Source of the DNA: DATJFQ01 sp035495555
GTDB taxonomy: Bacteria > Acidobacteriota > Vicinamibacteria > Vicinamibacterales > 2-12-FULL-66-21
Direction: 5' to 3'
Assembly: GCA_035495555.1 (NCBI GenBank)
Contig: DATJFQ010000043.1
Coordinates: forward strand, 1 to 64,000
Length of the DNA stretch: 64,000 bases
The notes beneath the pieces are model-generated. The model saw nothing but the letters and a program-made list of their open reading frames with translations, was not told where the DNA came from and searched no databases. Positions within the stretch are counted from its first letter, which is position 1, and each line of letters begins with the position of its first letter. The position numbers and the translations under genes are program-made. This document shows positions 15,092 through 23,441 of the stretch, piece after piece.

Positions 15092-18000
15092 CTACTCCAC
15101 GAACAAGAACTCCGACGAGCTCAACAGCACCTTCAGATACCGCCCGAAGGGCGTCACCGGCAGCAGTTTTTTCGGATCCTTGTCGGCTGCAGACGGCGCG
15201 GTCACGCCGGCCATCATGCCGTCGCCCATCGTGGCGTCGTCTTCCGAAGGCTTCGGATCCTTTCCGGGCTTCTTGTCCTTCGGCGCCTTCTCGTCTGCTT
15301 CGCGCTTCGCTCTGCGCTCCTCGTACGCGCGCAGCGGCTCGGCGGAGAGGAAGTCGATGCCGGCCTGCAGTTCGCGCGCGTCCGGCGCCCGCCCGAACAG
15401 CAGCCGGTATGCGGCGGTCACGCGCGCGGCGTTGTCGGGCACGTCACCGATCCGGCGCGCCAGCGATTCCGCCTGCTGCTGCATGAAATCGCTGTTCATG
15501 AGGAAGAGCCGCTGCAGCGGCACGTTCGTGGTGAACCGCTGCTCGGCGCTGATGGTCGGCGCCGGAAAATCGAAGAGCTGCAGATACTGATCGAGCCGAT
15601 AGCGGCTCACCTTTCCGTACACGGTGCGCCGCGCGGACGCCGGGGTCAGTTCGTCGGACGCGCCGCCGGATTTCTCGTCGAGCCCTCCGGCAACGAACAA
15701 CGCCGAGTCGCGCACTTCCTCTGCAGTCATGCGCCGGCGGTTGGCGCGCCAGTACAGACGGTTGTCGGAATCCTTCGCAAAGGCCTCCGGCGAATTCGCG
15801 GTGCTCAGCTGATAGACGGCGCTCAGGAGAATCTCGCGATGGAGCTTCTTGATCGAGTAGCCGTGCTCCACGAACCAGCTTGCGAGGTAGTCGAGCAGCT
15901 CCGGATTGGTGGGGCGCTCGCCAAGCTTTCCGAAGTTGCTCGCGGAGTTGACCAGGCCGGTGCCGAAGTGCCATTTCCACACGCGATTGACGATGACGCG
16001 CATCGCCAGCGGCTGCTGCACGATGGCCTCGGCGAGCTCCGCTCGGCCGCTGCCCTTTGTGAAGGGCACGGGGGCGCCGCCGGTCAGCACGAGCGGCATG
16101 CGCGTCGGCACCGGGTCGGCCAGCTTGAACGGATTGCCGCGCACCGCCACACGATTCGGTTGAATCGTCGCGAGATCCTCGACGCCGTGTACGTAGGCAA
16201 ACTTCGGCGGCATCGCCTTCTCAGACGCTTTGATGTCCTCGCGCAGGTCATCGATGTAGCGGCGCCGATCGGCACCGAGCCACCTGTCGAGCGCGGTGCC
16301 GCGGAACACGAGCAGCCCCGGCCGGTCCTCTTCCTTCGCGTTCGCCGGGTCGGCGCTGTCGACGAGGTCGCGGCGGAAGACGTCCGCGTAGAGGAACACG
16401 CGGTCGCCCTGCAGGCTTTTCAGCTCGAGGCCGCAGCCGGGGCAGAAGTCGTCGTTCGTGATGAACTCGTTCGGAAGGTTCGCGCGCTCCTTTTTCTTGG
16501 TGCCTGGAAGCGCCTTCGCGCGGATGATGTCGTTCTCTTCCTTGATCTCACGCGCCTCGAACATCACGTCGAGCAGCAGCGCCTGGAAGCTGTCGGCGAG
16601 CGTCTTCGCGCGATCGGCGGTGCCGCCGTCCTTGACCATCTCCTGCCACGGCTTCAGGTACGGATAGAACTTCGGCGGCTTCGCGAGAAAGCGGATCCAG
16701 CGCTGGAAGAGTTCGAAATCGAGCTTCTCCTTGGTGGCGGCCGCGGCGGCGTCTTCCTTCGGCTCCCCGGTCACGCGCCAGGCCGCCTGCATGTACTTCG
16801 ACGCCTGCAGCGCGAGCGTCTGCGACAACTGCTCGCTTTCCGTGTCCTGGAAGTCGGCGAGGAGCTTTTCCTTGTTCTTCCTGTTCTTCTCGAGCGTCTT
16901 GTACTCGTCCACGACCCCCTTCGGCGCGAGCGGGTACTCGTGATACGCCGAGTTCAGGAAGACGCCGGCCAGCGCGTAGTAATCGCGCTGCGAGATTGGG
17001 TCGTACTTGTGATCGTGGCACCGCGCGCAGGCGACCGTCAGCCCCAGGAAGCCGCGCGAGACCACGTCCACGCGGTCGTGCCGCTCGTCGGCGCGCGTGA
17101 CCTCGACGGAGCCGTTGTCGTAGTACCACGGTCCGAGCCCGAGAAAGCCGAGCGCCGGCAGCATGCGTGCGCGCACCCGATCGTCCATGGCATCCGCCGC
17201 GACCTGTGCCTTGACGAACTGGTCGTACGGCAGGTCGTCATTGAACGCCTTGATCACCCAGTCGCGATAGAGATACGCGTTCGGATACGGGTTGTAGCCG
17301 CGGCCCATGGGGTCGAGGCTTCGCGGATCGTCTTCGCCGTAGCGCGCCACGTCGAGCCAGTGCCGTCCCCACGCCTCGCCGTATCGCGGTGACGCGAGCA
17401 GGCGGTCGACGACCGTGGCCCACGCCTCCGGCGATTGATCCGCGATGAACGCGTCGACTTCCTCCGGCGTCGGCGGCAGCCCGGTCAGGTCGAGTGTCGC
17501 ACGCCGAATCAACGTTCGTCGATCCGCCGCCGCGACCGGCGTCAGGCCTTCGCGCTCGAGACGCGCCAGCACGAACCGATCGATGTCGGTTTTCGCCCAC
17601 CCCTCGTGCTGAACCGCCGGCACGGACGGATGCGCCAGCGGCTGGAACGACCACCACGCGCGCTGTTCGGGTGTCAGCGGCCGATCGACGGACAACGGGC
17701 TGGGCGGCGGAGCCGCGGACGCAGAAGGCTTCGCCTCGGGCCATGGCGCGCCGGCTTGAACCCATGCGGTGAGCGCCGCGACGTCGGCGTCGCTCAACTT
17801 CGTGCCGCCCTTCGGCATCTTCACCACGCCGGGCTCCTGCCGGACGGCCCGAATCAGCAGGCTCTTGTCGGCGTCGCCCGGCACGATCGCGGGCCCGTGC
17901 TCGCCCCCCTTGAGCAGCGCCGCTCTCGAATCAACCCGCAATCCGCCCTTCTCATCGTCTGTGTGGCAGTCGCCGCAGATCTCGATCAGCAGGGGCCGGA

Positions 18001-18154
18001 CGCGTGATTCGAAAAATTCCGCGGATTGCGGTGCGGCGTTGGCAGCGGCCGCCGGTTGGACCTGTGAGGCTGCGTAGAGCCGTGCAGCGGCGGCGCCTGC
18101 GAACAGCAGGGCGGCGCACGACAGAAGAATGGAGGGCCGCGCGGCTGTTCGCAT
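15092..18154 (-). CDS. PSD1 / DUF1549-DUF1553 protein with planctomycete cytochrome c domain
   Basis: 1020 residues from the ATG at 18,154, which opens a signal peptide (MRTAARPSILLSCAALLFAGA). Order of domains: PSC1 cytochrome domain with heme motif CGDCH about residue 65, DUF1549 (ERDGLTPVAAADRRTLIRRA-like segment and YGEAWGRHWLDVARY), a second CARCHDH site, a CPGCG pair mid-protein, and DUF1553 near the C-terminus (MRVIVNRVWKWHFG, FDFPAPT). It is a large periplasmic redox protein that partners the DUF1501 gene immediately downstream. The C-terminal third is lysine/aspartate-rich (KAPKDKKPGKDPKPSEDD). Confidence 0.93.
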   Translation of the reverse strand: MRTAARPSILLSCAALLFAGAAAARLYAASQVQPAAAANAAPQSAEFFESRVRPLLIEICGDCHTDDEKGGLRVDSRAALLKGGEHGPAIVPGDADKSLLIRAVRQEPGVVKMPKGGTKLSDADVAALTAWVQAGAPWPEAKPSASAAPPPSPLSVDRPLTPEQRAWWSFQPLAHPSVPAVQHEGWAKTDIDRFVLARLEREGLTPVAAADRRTLIRRATLDLTGLPPTPEEVDAFIADQSPEAWATVVDRLLASPRYGEAWGRHWLDVARYGEDDPRSLDPMGRGYNPYPNAYLYRDWVIKAFNDDLPYDQFVKAQVAADAMDDRVRARMLPALGFLGLGPWYYDNGSVEVTRADERHDRVDVVSRGFLGLTVACARCHDHKYDPISQRDYYALAGVFLNSAYHEYPLAPKGVVDEYKTLEKNRKNKEKLLADFQDTESEQLSQTLALQASKYMQAAWRVTGEPKEDAAAAATKEKLDFELFQRWIRFLAKPPKFYPYLKPWQEMVKDGGTADRAKTLADSFQALLLDVMFEAREIKEENDIIRAKALPGTKKKERANLPNEFITNDDFCPGCGLELKSLQGDRVFLYADVFRRDLVDSADPANAKEEDRPGLLVFRGTALDRWLGADRRRYIDDLREDIKASEKAMPPKFAYVHGVEDLATIQPNRVAVRGNPFKLADPVPTRMPLVLTGGAPVPFTKGSGRAELAEAIVQQPLAMRVIVNRVWKWHFGTGLVNSASNFGKLGERPTNPELLDYLASWFVEHGYSIKKLHREILLSAVYQLSTANSPEAFAKDSDNRLYWRANRRRMTAEEVRDSALFVAGGLDEKSGGASDELTPASARRTVYGKVSRYRLDQYLQLFDFPAPTISAEQRFTTNVPLQRLFLMNSDFMQQQAESLARRIGDVPDNAARVTAAYRLLFGRAPDARELQAGIDFLSAEPLRAYEERRAKREADEKAPKDKKPGKDPKPSEDDATMGDGMMAGVTAPSAADKDPKKLLPVTPFGRYLKVLLSSSEFLFVE

Positions 18155-18202
18155 GATCTCTCGACGAAGAGCGGCTATTATGCCCGGAATCATGGAGCGT
18201 GA

Positions 18203-19180
18203 ATGCGCAAATTAACACTTGTTTTCGCGGTGGTGCTGGCAGCTCAGGCGCAGACGCCGGCGCCCCGCCCGAAACGGCCCGGCGTTGCGACCCCCGGCGT
18301 TCGGATCCCGATCACGAAACTGGTACCGGATGCCGTCTACACGATCGGCGGCGCACCCGACTGGATGGCGATCGATGACGAAACATGGGTGTCGAACAGC
18401 CCGAAGAACACCGTCGCGCGCATGGATCCGAAATCGAGCGGGTTCGTGACGGTGGCTGTCGGAAAGGAACCCTGCTCGGGTCTTGCGACGGGGTTTGGCA
18501 CGCTGTGGGTGCCAAACTGCGGTGATTCGACCGTAACCCGCGTCGCGCTGAAGGACGGGAACGTGCAGGCGACCTTTCCGTTGACCATCGCCGATTCCGA
18601 AGGTGGCGTCGCCATCGGCGCCGGGAGTTTCTGGATGCTCACCGACACGCACGGGACGCTCGCGCGCGTCGACCCGGACACGAACAAGGTCGTCGCGGAA
18701 ATCTACGTGCCGCCCGGGTCGTTCGCGGTCGCATTCGGCGAAGGTGCGGTCTGGGTGACGAGCACCGAGCGCAACGTCGTCACGCGCGTGAACCAGTACA
18801 CCAACGCGATCGAGGCGTCGATTCCCGTCGGTCCCAAGCCGCGGTTCCTCACCGCCGGCGAAGGGGGGGTGTGGACGCTCAACCAGGGCGACGGATCCGT
18901 TTCGCGGATCGATCCGAAGACGAACAAAGTGTCCGCGACGATCGAAGTGGGCGTACCCGGCGGCGGCGGCGAAATTTCGGCAGGTGAAGGATCAGTGTGG
19001 GTGACCGCGATGGAATATCCGCTGACGCGGATCGATCCGTCAACCAACAAGGTCGCCCAGCAGTTCTACGGCGAGGGAGGGGATTCGGTCCGCGCCGGCC
19101 GCGGCTGGGTGTGGCTCACGCACCTGCGCAGCGGGCTCGTGTGGAGGCTTGATCCGCGAAGGATCGAGGCTATGCAATGA
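18203..19180 (+). CDS. Exported Vgb/SMP-30-like beta-propeller protein
   Basis: 325 residues with a short signal peptide (MRKLTLVFAVVLAAQAQ). It has six or seven blades with strands of the type GSFWMLTD, GAVWVTSTERNVVTRVN and GSVWVTAMEYPLTRIDPSTNKV, each followed by VxRIDPxTNKV. This is the pattern of virginiamycin-B-lyase-like and YncE/NHL propellers. Enzymatic activity cannot be inferred, as the catalytic residues of Vgb are not evident by eye. GGAGCG precedes the ATG. It diverges from the PSD1 gene with only 48 bases between starts. Confidence 0.82.
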   Translation: MRKLTLVFAVVLAAQAQTPAPRPKRPGVATPGVRIPITKLVPDAVYTIGGAPDWMAIDDETWVSNSPKNTVARMDPKSSGFVTVAVGKEPCSGLATGFGTLWVPNCGDSTVTRVALKDGNVQATFPLTIADSEGGVAIGAGSFWMLTDTHGTLARVDPDTNKVVAEIYVPPGSFAVAFGEGAVWVTSTERNVVTRVNQYTNAIEASIPVGPKPRFLTAGEGGVWTLNQGDGSVSRIDPKTNKVSATIEVGVPGGGGEISAGEGSVWVTAMEYPLTRIDPSTNKVAQQFYGEGGDSVRAGRGWVWLTHLRSGLVWRLDPRRIEAMQ

Positions 19181-19193
19181 ATCCTTCGCCTGT

Positions 19194-19283
19194 TAATTCC
19201 CAACGCCCAATTCCCAACTCCCAAAACTCCTGAACCAGTCAGGAACTAATGAATTTGGGAGTTGGTACTTGGGAGTTGGGACT
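19194..19283. repeat. TTGGGAG-family hairpin between convergent genes, copy W2
   Basis: Left arm words (TTCCCAACTCCCAAAACT) pair with right arm words (TTTGGGAGTTGG, CTTGGGAGTTGGGA). At the centre sits a small stem CCTGA-ACCAG-TCAGG. The structure occupies the whole gap between the propeller stop (19,180) and the DoxX stop (19,286), like W1. It is probably a bidirectional terminator or a palindromic repeat. Confidence 0.6.
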
Positions 19284-19285
19284 TA

Positions 19286-19771
19286 TTACGCGGCCAGCTG
19301 ATGCTGGCCGGCAGCCAAAGGCCACGGCTGGCGCGATCCCGCCGCGATCATGGCTGCGCCCACGAGCGCCATGTTCTTCAGGAAATTCACCATCTCTCCC
19401 TGCCGGCGCTGCGGATCCGATTCCTTCCAGAACGCGTGCATCTGCGGCGACACGCCGGCGAGGAACGCCGCGATGAGGACGGATCCGATCTTTGGACGAT
19501 ATCCGGTCAGCAGGCTCAGGCCCCCGGCGATCATCATCGCGCCGGACAATTCGACGGCGAGATCCGCCTTCGGCACGCCTTTGGATTCAGCGTAACCTGC
19601 CAGCTTACGTCGCTCGAGAAAGTGGTTGATCCCGTTGTAGAGAAAGTAGCCGCCGAACACCGCGCGCCCGAGCACGTGTGGAATCGCCTCCGACGCGCGC
19701 CTCGGCCGCTCCTCGCATTCGACTTCCGGCTCTTCAGGTGACCACTCCGAGCCGATGTATTCCCTTTCCAT
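19286..19771 (-). CDS. DoxX-family membrane protein
   Basis: 161 residues. The ATG at 19,771 is set by a strong GGAGGACGC Shine-Dalgarno. Four hydrophobic helices match the DoxX family: GRAVFGGYFLYNGINHFLERR, then LAVELSGAMMIAGGLSLLTGY, IGSVLIAAFLAGVSPQMHAF and FLKNMALVGAAMIAA. DoxX-like proteins are linked to quinone-dependent redox or oxidative stress complexes; no partner subunit is adjacent. The leader contains copy 2 of the conserved non-coding element (19,840-19,946), 70-175 bases upstream of the start. Confidence 0.9.
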   Translation of the reverse strand: MEREYIGSEWSPEEPEVECEERPRRASEAIPHVLGRAVFGGYFLYNGINHFLERRKLAGYAESKGVPKADLAVELSGAMMIAGGLSLLTGYRPKIGSVLIAAFLAGVSPQMHAFWKESDPQRRQGEMVNFLKNMALVGAAMIAAGSRQPWPLAAGQHQLAA

Positions 19772-19839
19772 GCGTCCTCCTGCATGGAAAGACAATCACG
19801 TCGCGTGCCGGAGATCGGGTTCGAATGGTTCTTCGGCTG

Positions 19840-19946
19840 GGCCCCAGCGCGGACAGCCCCACGTCGTGCTCGGCGGCAAGAAAGACGTCGACGACGGAGC
19901 CGCCTCCGCGCGCCGCGGGGCGGCCCCGTCCGCGCCCCCACCGCGG
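19840..19946 (-). other. Conserved non-coding leader element, copy 2
   Basis: Reverse complement aligns with 249-346 by shared blocks GGACGGG, GCGCGGAGGCGGCTCC, TCGTCGAC, TCTTTC, CGCCGAGCACGA, GGGCTGTCCG and GGGGCCC in the same order. It lies in the DoxX leader in the same orientation as DoxX, matching the placement of copy 1 upstream of the DPP-IV-like gene. A GCGGGGCGCGAGGCGCG stretch sits on its 5' side, echoing the GC-word arrays around copy 1. A weak open frame through here has no coding support. Confidence 0.5.
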
Positions 19947-19978
19947 CAGGAGTCGACGCGCCTCGCGCCCCGCGGGAC

Positions 19979-22441
19979 TCACGCGTCGCGGAGCGTCACC
20001 ATCGGATCGACGCTCGTCGCGCGGCGTGCTGGCAGATAGCACGCGAGGAACGCAACCACAGCAATGAAGACGGCGACGGCCGTCAAAGTAATCGGATCCG
20101 TGGGCTTGATGTTGAAGAGCTGTGCCTGAAGCAGCCGCGTCAGTCCGAACGACGCGATGAGCCCTCCGACGAGGCCGACGATCGTCAGCCGCATGCCCTG
20201 CCCGAGGATCATGCCGAGGACGCTGCCCTTCGTGGCGCCGAGCGCCATGTGAATGCCGATCTCGCGCGTCCGCTCGGTGACGGAGTAGGAAAGAATGCCG
20301 TAGGTCCCGATGGCCGCCAGCGCAAGCGCGAGCGCGGCGAAGATGCCGAGCAGCTCGGCCAGGAACTTCGGACGGGCCGCCGCGTCCTCGAACACCTGCT
20401 CCATCGGCCGCATCTTGACGATCGGCAGCGATGGATCGGCGGACTGCACGATGCGGCGGATCTCGGCCGCGAGCTGATCGAACGGCGCGGATGACCGGAC
20501 GACGATGTTCATGTTCTGCGGCGAGAAGCCGGTCAGCCGCGGTCCCTGCTCGTTCAGGAAGTACACCTCGGTACCGGCTTTCTTGTTGACGCCGCCCTGC
20601 TTGACGTCCCGGACCACGCCGACGATCGTCAGCCACGGCAGCGTCGCGCTGAATCCCGGCTTCAGCCGCTGTCCGATCGGATCGATCTTGCGGAAGCCGA
20701 AAAACGTTTTGGCCATCGTCTCGTTGATCAGGACGACGCCGCCGCCGTTGACGTCCGACAACTGGAAATCCCGACCCTCCACGATCGGAATGCCCATCGT
20801 CTTGATGTAATCGAGCGAAGCGGTCTGGTAATAATCGACGTTTTCTGCGGGCCCGTCTTTCGGATCGCTCGGCGACATATAGCCGTCGATATTGGTGTCG
20901 TTGGCGTTCACGTCACGTGTCGGCGGCAGGCCGCTCATCGACGCCGCAGCCGTCACGCCAGGCAGCTGCTTGATTTGATCGACGATCCGCTCGAGGAAGT
21001 CGACGCGGTCCTGCGCCTTCGGATAGCTCGCCGGCGGCAGCACGAGGCCGAATGTCATGAGATTCGTCCGGTTGAAGCCGGCGTCGACCTGCATCAGCTT
21101 CTCGAAGCTGCGCAGCAGCAGTCCAGCGCCCACGACGAGCACGACGGCGAGCGCCACTTCGGCCATCACGAGACCGCTGCGGACGCGCGTCCGCGCGGTG
21201 CCCGCTGTCGAGCGCTGCCCGCTCTCCTTCAACGACATGCTCACGACCTGCTGCCGCAGGTGCAGCAGCGGCGCCATGCCGAAAATGATCCCCGTGACCA
21301 CCGAGATCAGGATCGTGAAGATCAGCACGCGCGGATCGAGCGTGATTTCCGACACGCGGGGGATGCTGTCGGGATTCGCGCTCAACATCAGCCGCAGGCC
21401 GGCGAACCCGAGGCCCGCGCCGATGACGCCGCCGACGAGCGCGAGCAGGACGCCTTCGGTCAGGAACTGCCGCAGCAGACGAAAACGCCCGGCGCCCAGC
21501 GCCGAACGGATCGCGAACTCCTTCTGTCGTGTTTCAGCACGGGCGAGAATCAGGTTTGCGAGATTCGCGCAGGCGATGAGGAGCACGAACCCGACGGCTC
21601 CCTGCAGCACCCACAGGGCGGTCGCAATCCCGCCGATGACTTCAGCCTTCAACGGCTCCATCTGGATGCGATGGGTTTTCGGATCCGGCGAGTGGCCGCC
21701 GCTCAGCGACCGCCATTGCGTCAGCATGCCTTCGATGTCGCTCGCCGCCTGCGCGGGCGTGACTCCGTTTTTCAGACGACCGATCAGGTAAAGGAAATGA
21801 TTGCCCCGGCGCGTGGGAAAGGTCTTCGGGTCGATGGTCAAGGGCAGGTACACCGCAATCCGTTCGTCATGGACGTCGTAGCCGCGGGGCATGATCCCGA
21901 CGATGCGCGTAGGTGCGCCGTCAATCTTCACGGACCGGCCGATCAGCGATTCGTCGCCGCTGAACTCGTTGCGCCATGTGTTGTACGAGACGACCGCGAC
22001 GGGCTCGGCGCCCGGCGCCGAATCGGCCTCGGTGAACAGGCGTCCCCGCAGCGGCTGGACGCCGAGAACGCCCAGCAGCTCGGGAGTGACCACGGCGGAG
22101 TTCACGCGCTGCGGCCGCTCCGGCGTACCGAGATTCACGGAACCTGACCGGTATCCACCCACGTCTTGAAAGGATCGGTTGCGCTGTTTGAATTCCAGGT
22201 ATTCGGGCGGCGAAATCCAGAACTTGTCGAACCCCAGCGACGGAAACTGGCTGGTGATCAACTCGAGGCGATCGGGTTGCGGATACGGCAGCGGCTTCAG
22301 CAGCACGCCGTTGACGACGCTGAAGATGGCGGTGTTCGCACCGATTCCCAGGGCCAGCGTCAGAATCGTGACCGCCGCGTACCCCGGGCTTTTCGTGAGG
22401 GTGCGAAGCGCATATTTGACGTCCTGCAGCAGCGTGGTCAT
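19979..22441 (-). CDS. ADOP-type MacB/FtsX ABC permease
   Basis: 820 residues from the ATG at 22,441 (GAGGCTGAG immediately before). It starts MTTLLQDVKYALRTLTKSPG, the typical ADOP N-terminus, with LALGIGANTAIFSVVNGVLL in the first helix. A MacB periplasmic region follows, then LLIACANLANLILARAETRQKEFAIRSALGA, a second MacB domain, and ERTREIGIHMALGA with a C-terminal PARRATSVDPMVTLRDA. It is divergent from a PadR-type regulator, a linkage often seen for ADOPs, which suggests PadR control. Confidence 0.93.
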   Translation of the reverse strand: MTTLLQDVKYALRTLTKSPGYAAVTILTLALGIGANTAIFSVVNGVLLKPLPYPQPDRLELITSQFPSLGFDKFWISPPEYLEFKQRNRSFQDVGGYRSGSVNLGTPERPQRVNSAVVTPELLGVLGVQPLRGRLFTEADSAPGAEPVAVVSYNTWRNEFSGDESLIGRSVKIDGAPTRIVGIMPRGYDVHDERIAVYLPLTIDPKTFPTRRGNHFLYLIGRLKNGVTPAQAASDIEGMLTQWRSLSGGHSPDPKTHRIQMEPLKAEVIGGIATALWVLQGAVGFVLLIACANLANLILARAETRQKEFAIRSALGAGRFRLLRQFLTEGVLLALVGGVIGAGLGFAGLRLMLSANPDSIPRVSEITLDPRVLIFTILISVVTGIIFGMAPLLHLRQQVVSMSLKESGQRSTAGTARTRVRSGLVMAEVALAVVLVVGAGLLLRSFEKLMQVDAGFNRTNLMTFGLVLPPASYPKAQDRVDFLERIVDQIKQLPGVTAAASMSGLPPTRDVNANDTNIDGYMSPSDPKDGPAENVDYYQTASLDYIKTMGIPIVEGRDFQLSDVNGGGVVLINETMAKTFFGFRKIDPIGQRLKPGFSATLPWLTIVGVVRDVKQGGVNKKAGTEVYFLNEQGPRLTGFSPQNMNIVVRSSAPFDQLAAEIRRIVQSADPSLPIVKMRPMEQVFEDAAARPKFLAELLGIFAALALALAAIGTYGILSYSVTERTREIGIHMALGATKGSVLGMILGQGMRLTIVGLVGGLIASFGLTRLLQAQLFNIKPTDPITLTAVAVFIAVVAFLACYLPARRATSVDPMVTLRDA

Positions 22442-22534
22442 CTCAGCCTCGATATCGTTGTACGACGCAACGATTAGACGTTGACGGAGCGGGAAAAGGT
22501 TGCTAAAAACAGCCACCCGAAGCGAAGATGCTTA

Positions 22535-22592
22535 CGCAACTGCGCAAGGCGGTTACCTTGGGTAGTTGTGAAGTTGGTAGTTGTGTCGTTGA
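22535..22592. repeat. TAGTTGTG-family intergenic element, copy D2
   Basis: A short copy: GCGCAAGGCGGTTACCTTGG (CAAGG/CCTTG stem), then GTAGTTGTGAAGTTGG and TAGTTGTGTCGTTG words. It lies between the divergent ADOP and PadR starts, 20 bases upstream of the PadR ATG, so it overlaps the regulatory region of both genes. Confidence 0.6.
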
Positions 22593-22612
22593 CGCGCGAG
22601 GACCACACTGAC

Positions 22613-22942
22613 ATGCCGGCGCCCGACCTTGGCGAGATGGAGCATCTCGTCCTGCTCGCCATCCTGCGGCTGGGACGTGAGGCGTACGGAATTCCGATTC
22701 TGGACGAAGTCGCGTCGAGAAGCGGGCGGACCGTCTCGAAGGCCACGGTCTACGTGGCGCTGAAGAGCCTCGAACGCAAGGGGTTCGTCTCGTCGCGCCT
22801 CGGCGAAGCCACGGCGGAGCGCGGCGGGCGCGCGAAGCGCTTTTTCCGGCTTCGGCCCTCCGGCCTCAAAGCGCTGCGCGACTCACGCGCCATGCTCCTG
22901 CGTCTGTGGCGCGACTACGAATCGGTGCTCGACCACGCATGA
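22613..22942 (+). CDS. PadR-family transcriptional regulator
   Basis: 109 residues. The winged-helix PadR pattern is complete: LGEMEHLVLLAILRLGREAYG, ISKATVY-like VSKATVYVALKSLERKGFV, and RAKRFFRLRPSGLKAL in the wing, followed by a short C-terminal helix. PadR proteins repress membrane-transport genes in response to small molecules. The ATG at 22,613 was chosen over upstream in-frame codons because those lie in the D2 repeat and GAGGACC lies upstream. It diverges from an ADOP permease and overlaps the next gene by 4 bases (ATGA), which makes those two its likely targets. Confidence 0.92.
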   Translation: MPAPDLGEMEHLVLLAILRLGREAYGIPILDEVASRSGRTVSKATVYVALKSLERKGFVSSRLGEATAERGGRAKRFFRLRPSGLKALRDSRAMLLRLWRDYESVLDHA

Positions 22943-23316
22943 CGACGCTTCCGCCGCTCGCCCGCGCGCTCTCACGGCTCATCCCTGCGGCCGACCGCCA
23001 GGTCATCATCGGCGACCTGCTCGAAGACGCCGACTGGCGAGGATTGCACGGCGGCCGGCTGACGCTGTCGCTATGCGCCGCGTGCGGCGCGATCGGCGCA
23101 GGGCTTGCGTTCGACAACGCACGCGCCGCGCTCACGTGGCCCTCCGCGGGTGAACTCGTGGCCGGCCTCACCGTCGACGGTAGTCACCTGCTGCGAGGGC
23201 TCACCGCCCGCGCGTGCATCATGCGCGCCTTCGTCTTCGGCGCCGGCGTTTTTCTGCTCGCGCGCGGGGTCGAGATATTGATCGCTTCGCTCATGATCGC
23301 CGCGGATCTGCGCTGA
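22939..23316 (+). CDS. Small membrane protein resembling the ADOP permease prefix domain
   Basis: 125 residues, coupled to PadR by an ATGA overlap. The N-terminal part (RALSRLIPAADRQVIIGDLLEDADWR) resembles the permease-prefix domain that often precedes the first MacB domain in longer ADOPs. The rest has about three hydrophobic segments, including CAACGAIGAGLAF and a final AFVFGAGVFLLARGVEILIA. My inference is that the prefix module is encoded separately here and works with the neighbouring ADOP, which lacks it. I do not recognise a defined family with certainty. Confidence 0.6.
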   Translation: MTTLPPLARALSRLIPAADRQVIIGDLLEDADWRGLHGGRLTLSLCAACGAIGAGLAFDNARAALTWPSAGELVAGLTVDGSHLLRGLTARACIMRAFVFGAGVFLLARGVEILIASLMIAADLR

Positions 23317-23342
23317 AGCCTCAGCGTGCTCGCGCGTCAATT

Positions 23343-23430
23343 GCACCACTACCAACTTCACAACTACTCGAGACGGCAACTCCCAAGTGATCGCCTTGCG
23401 TAGTTGTGTAGTTGCGTGGTTGTGTAGTTA
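23343..23430. repeat. TAGTTGTG-family intergenic element, copy D3
   Basis: Left arm CCACTACCAACTTCACAACT, then core ACTCGAGACGGCAACTCCCA, then GATCGCCTTGC and right arm GTAGTTGTGTAGTTGCGTGG. The arms are inverted repeats. It sits between the convergent stops of the small membrane protein (23,316) and the tricorn-like protease (23,442). Confidence 0.7.
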
Positions 23431-23441
23431 TCTCCCTGTCG

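Noticed and set aside
19784..19978. Small open frames in the gap before DoxX
   Set aside because: Sequence there is explained by the conserved non-coding element and shows no start context or protein-like composition.
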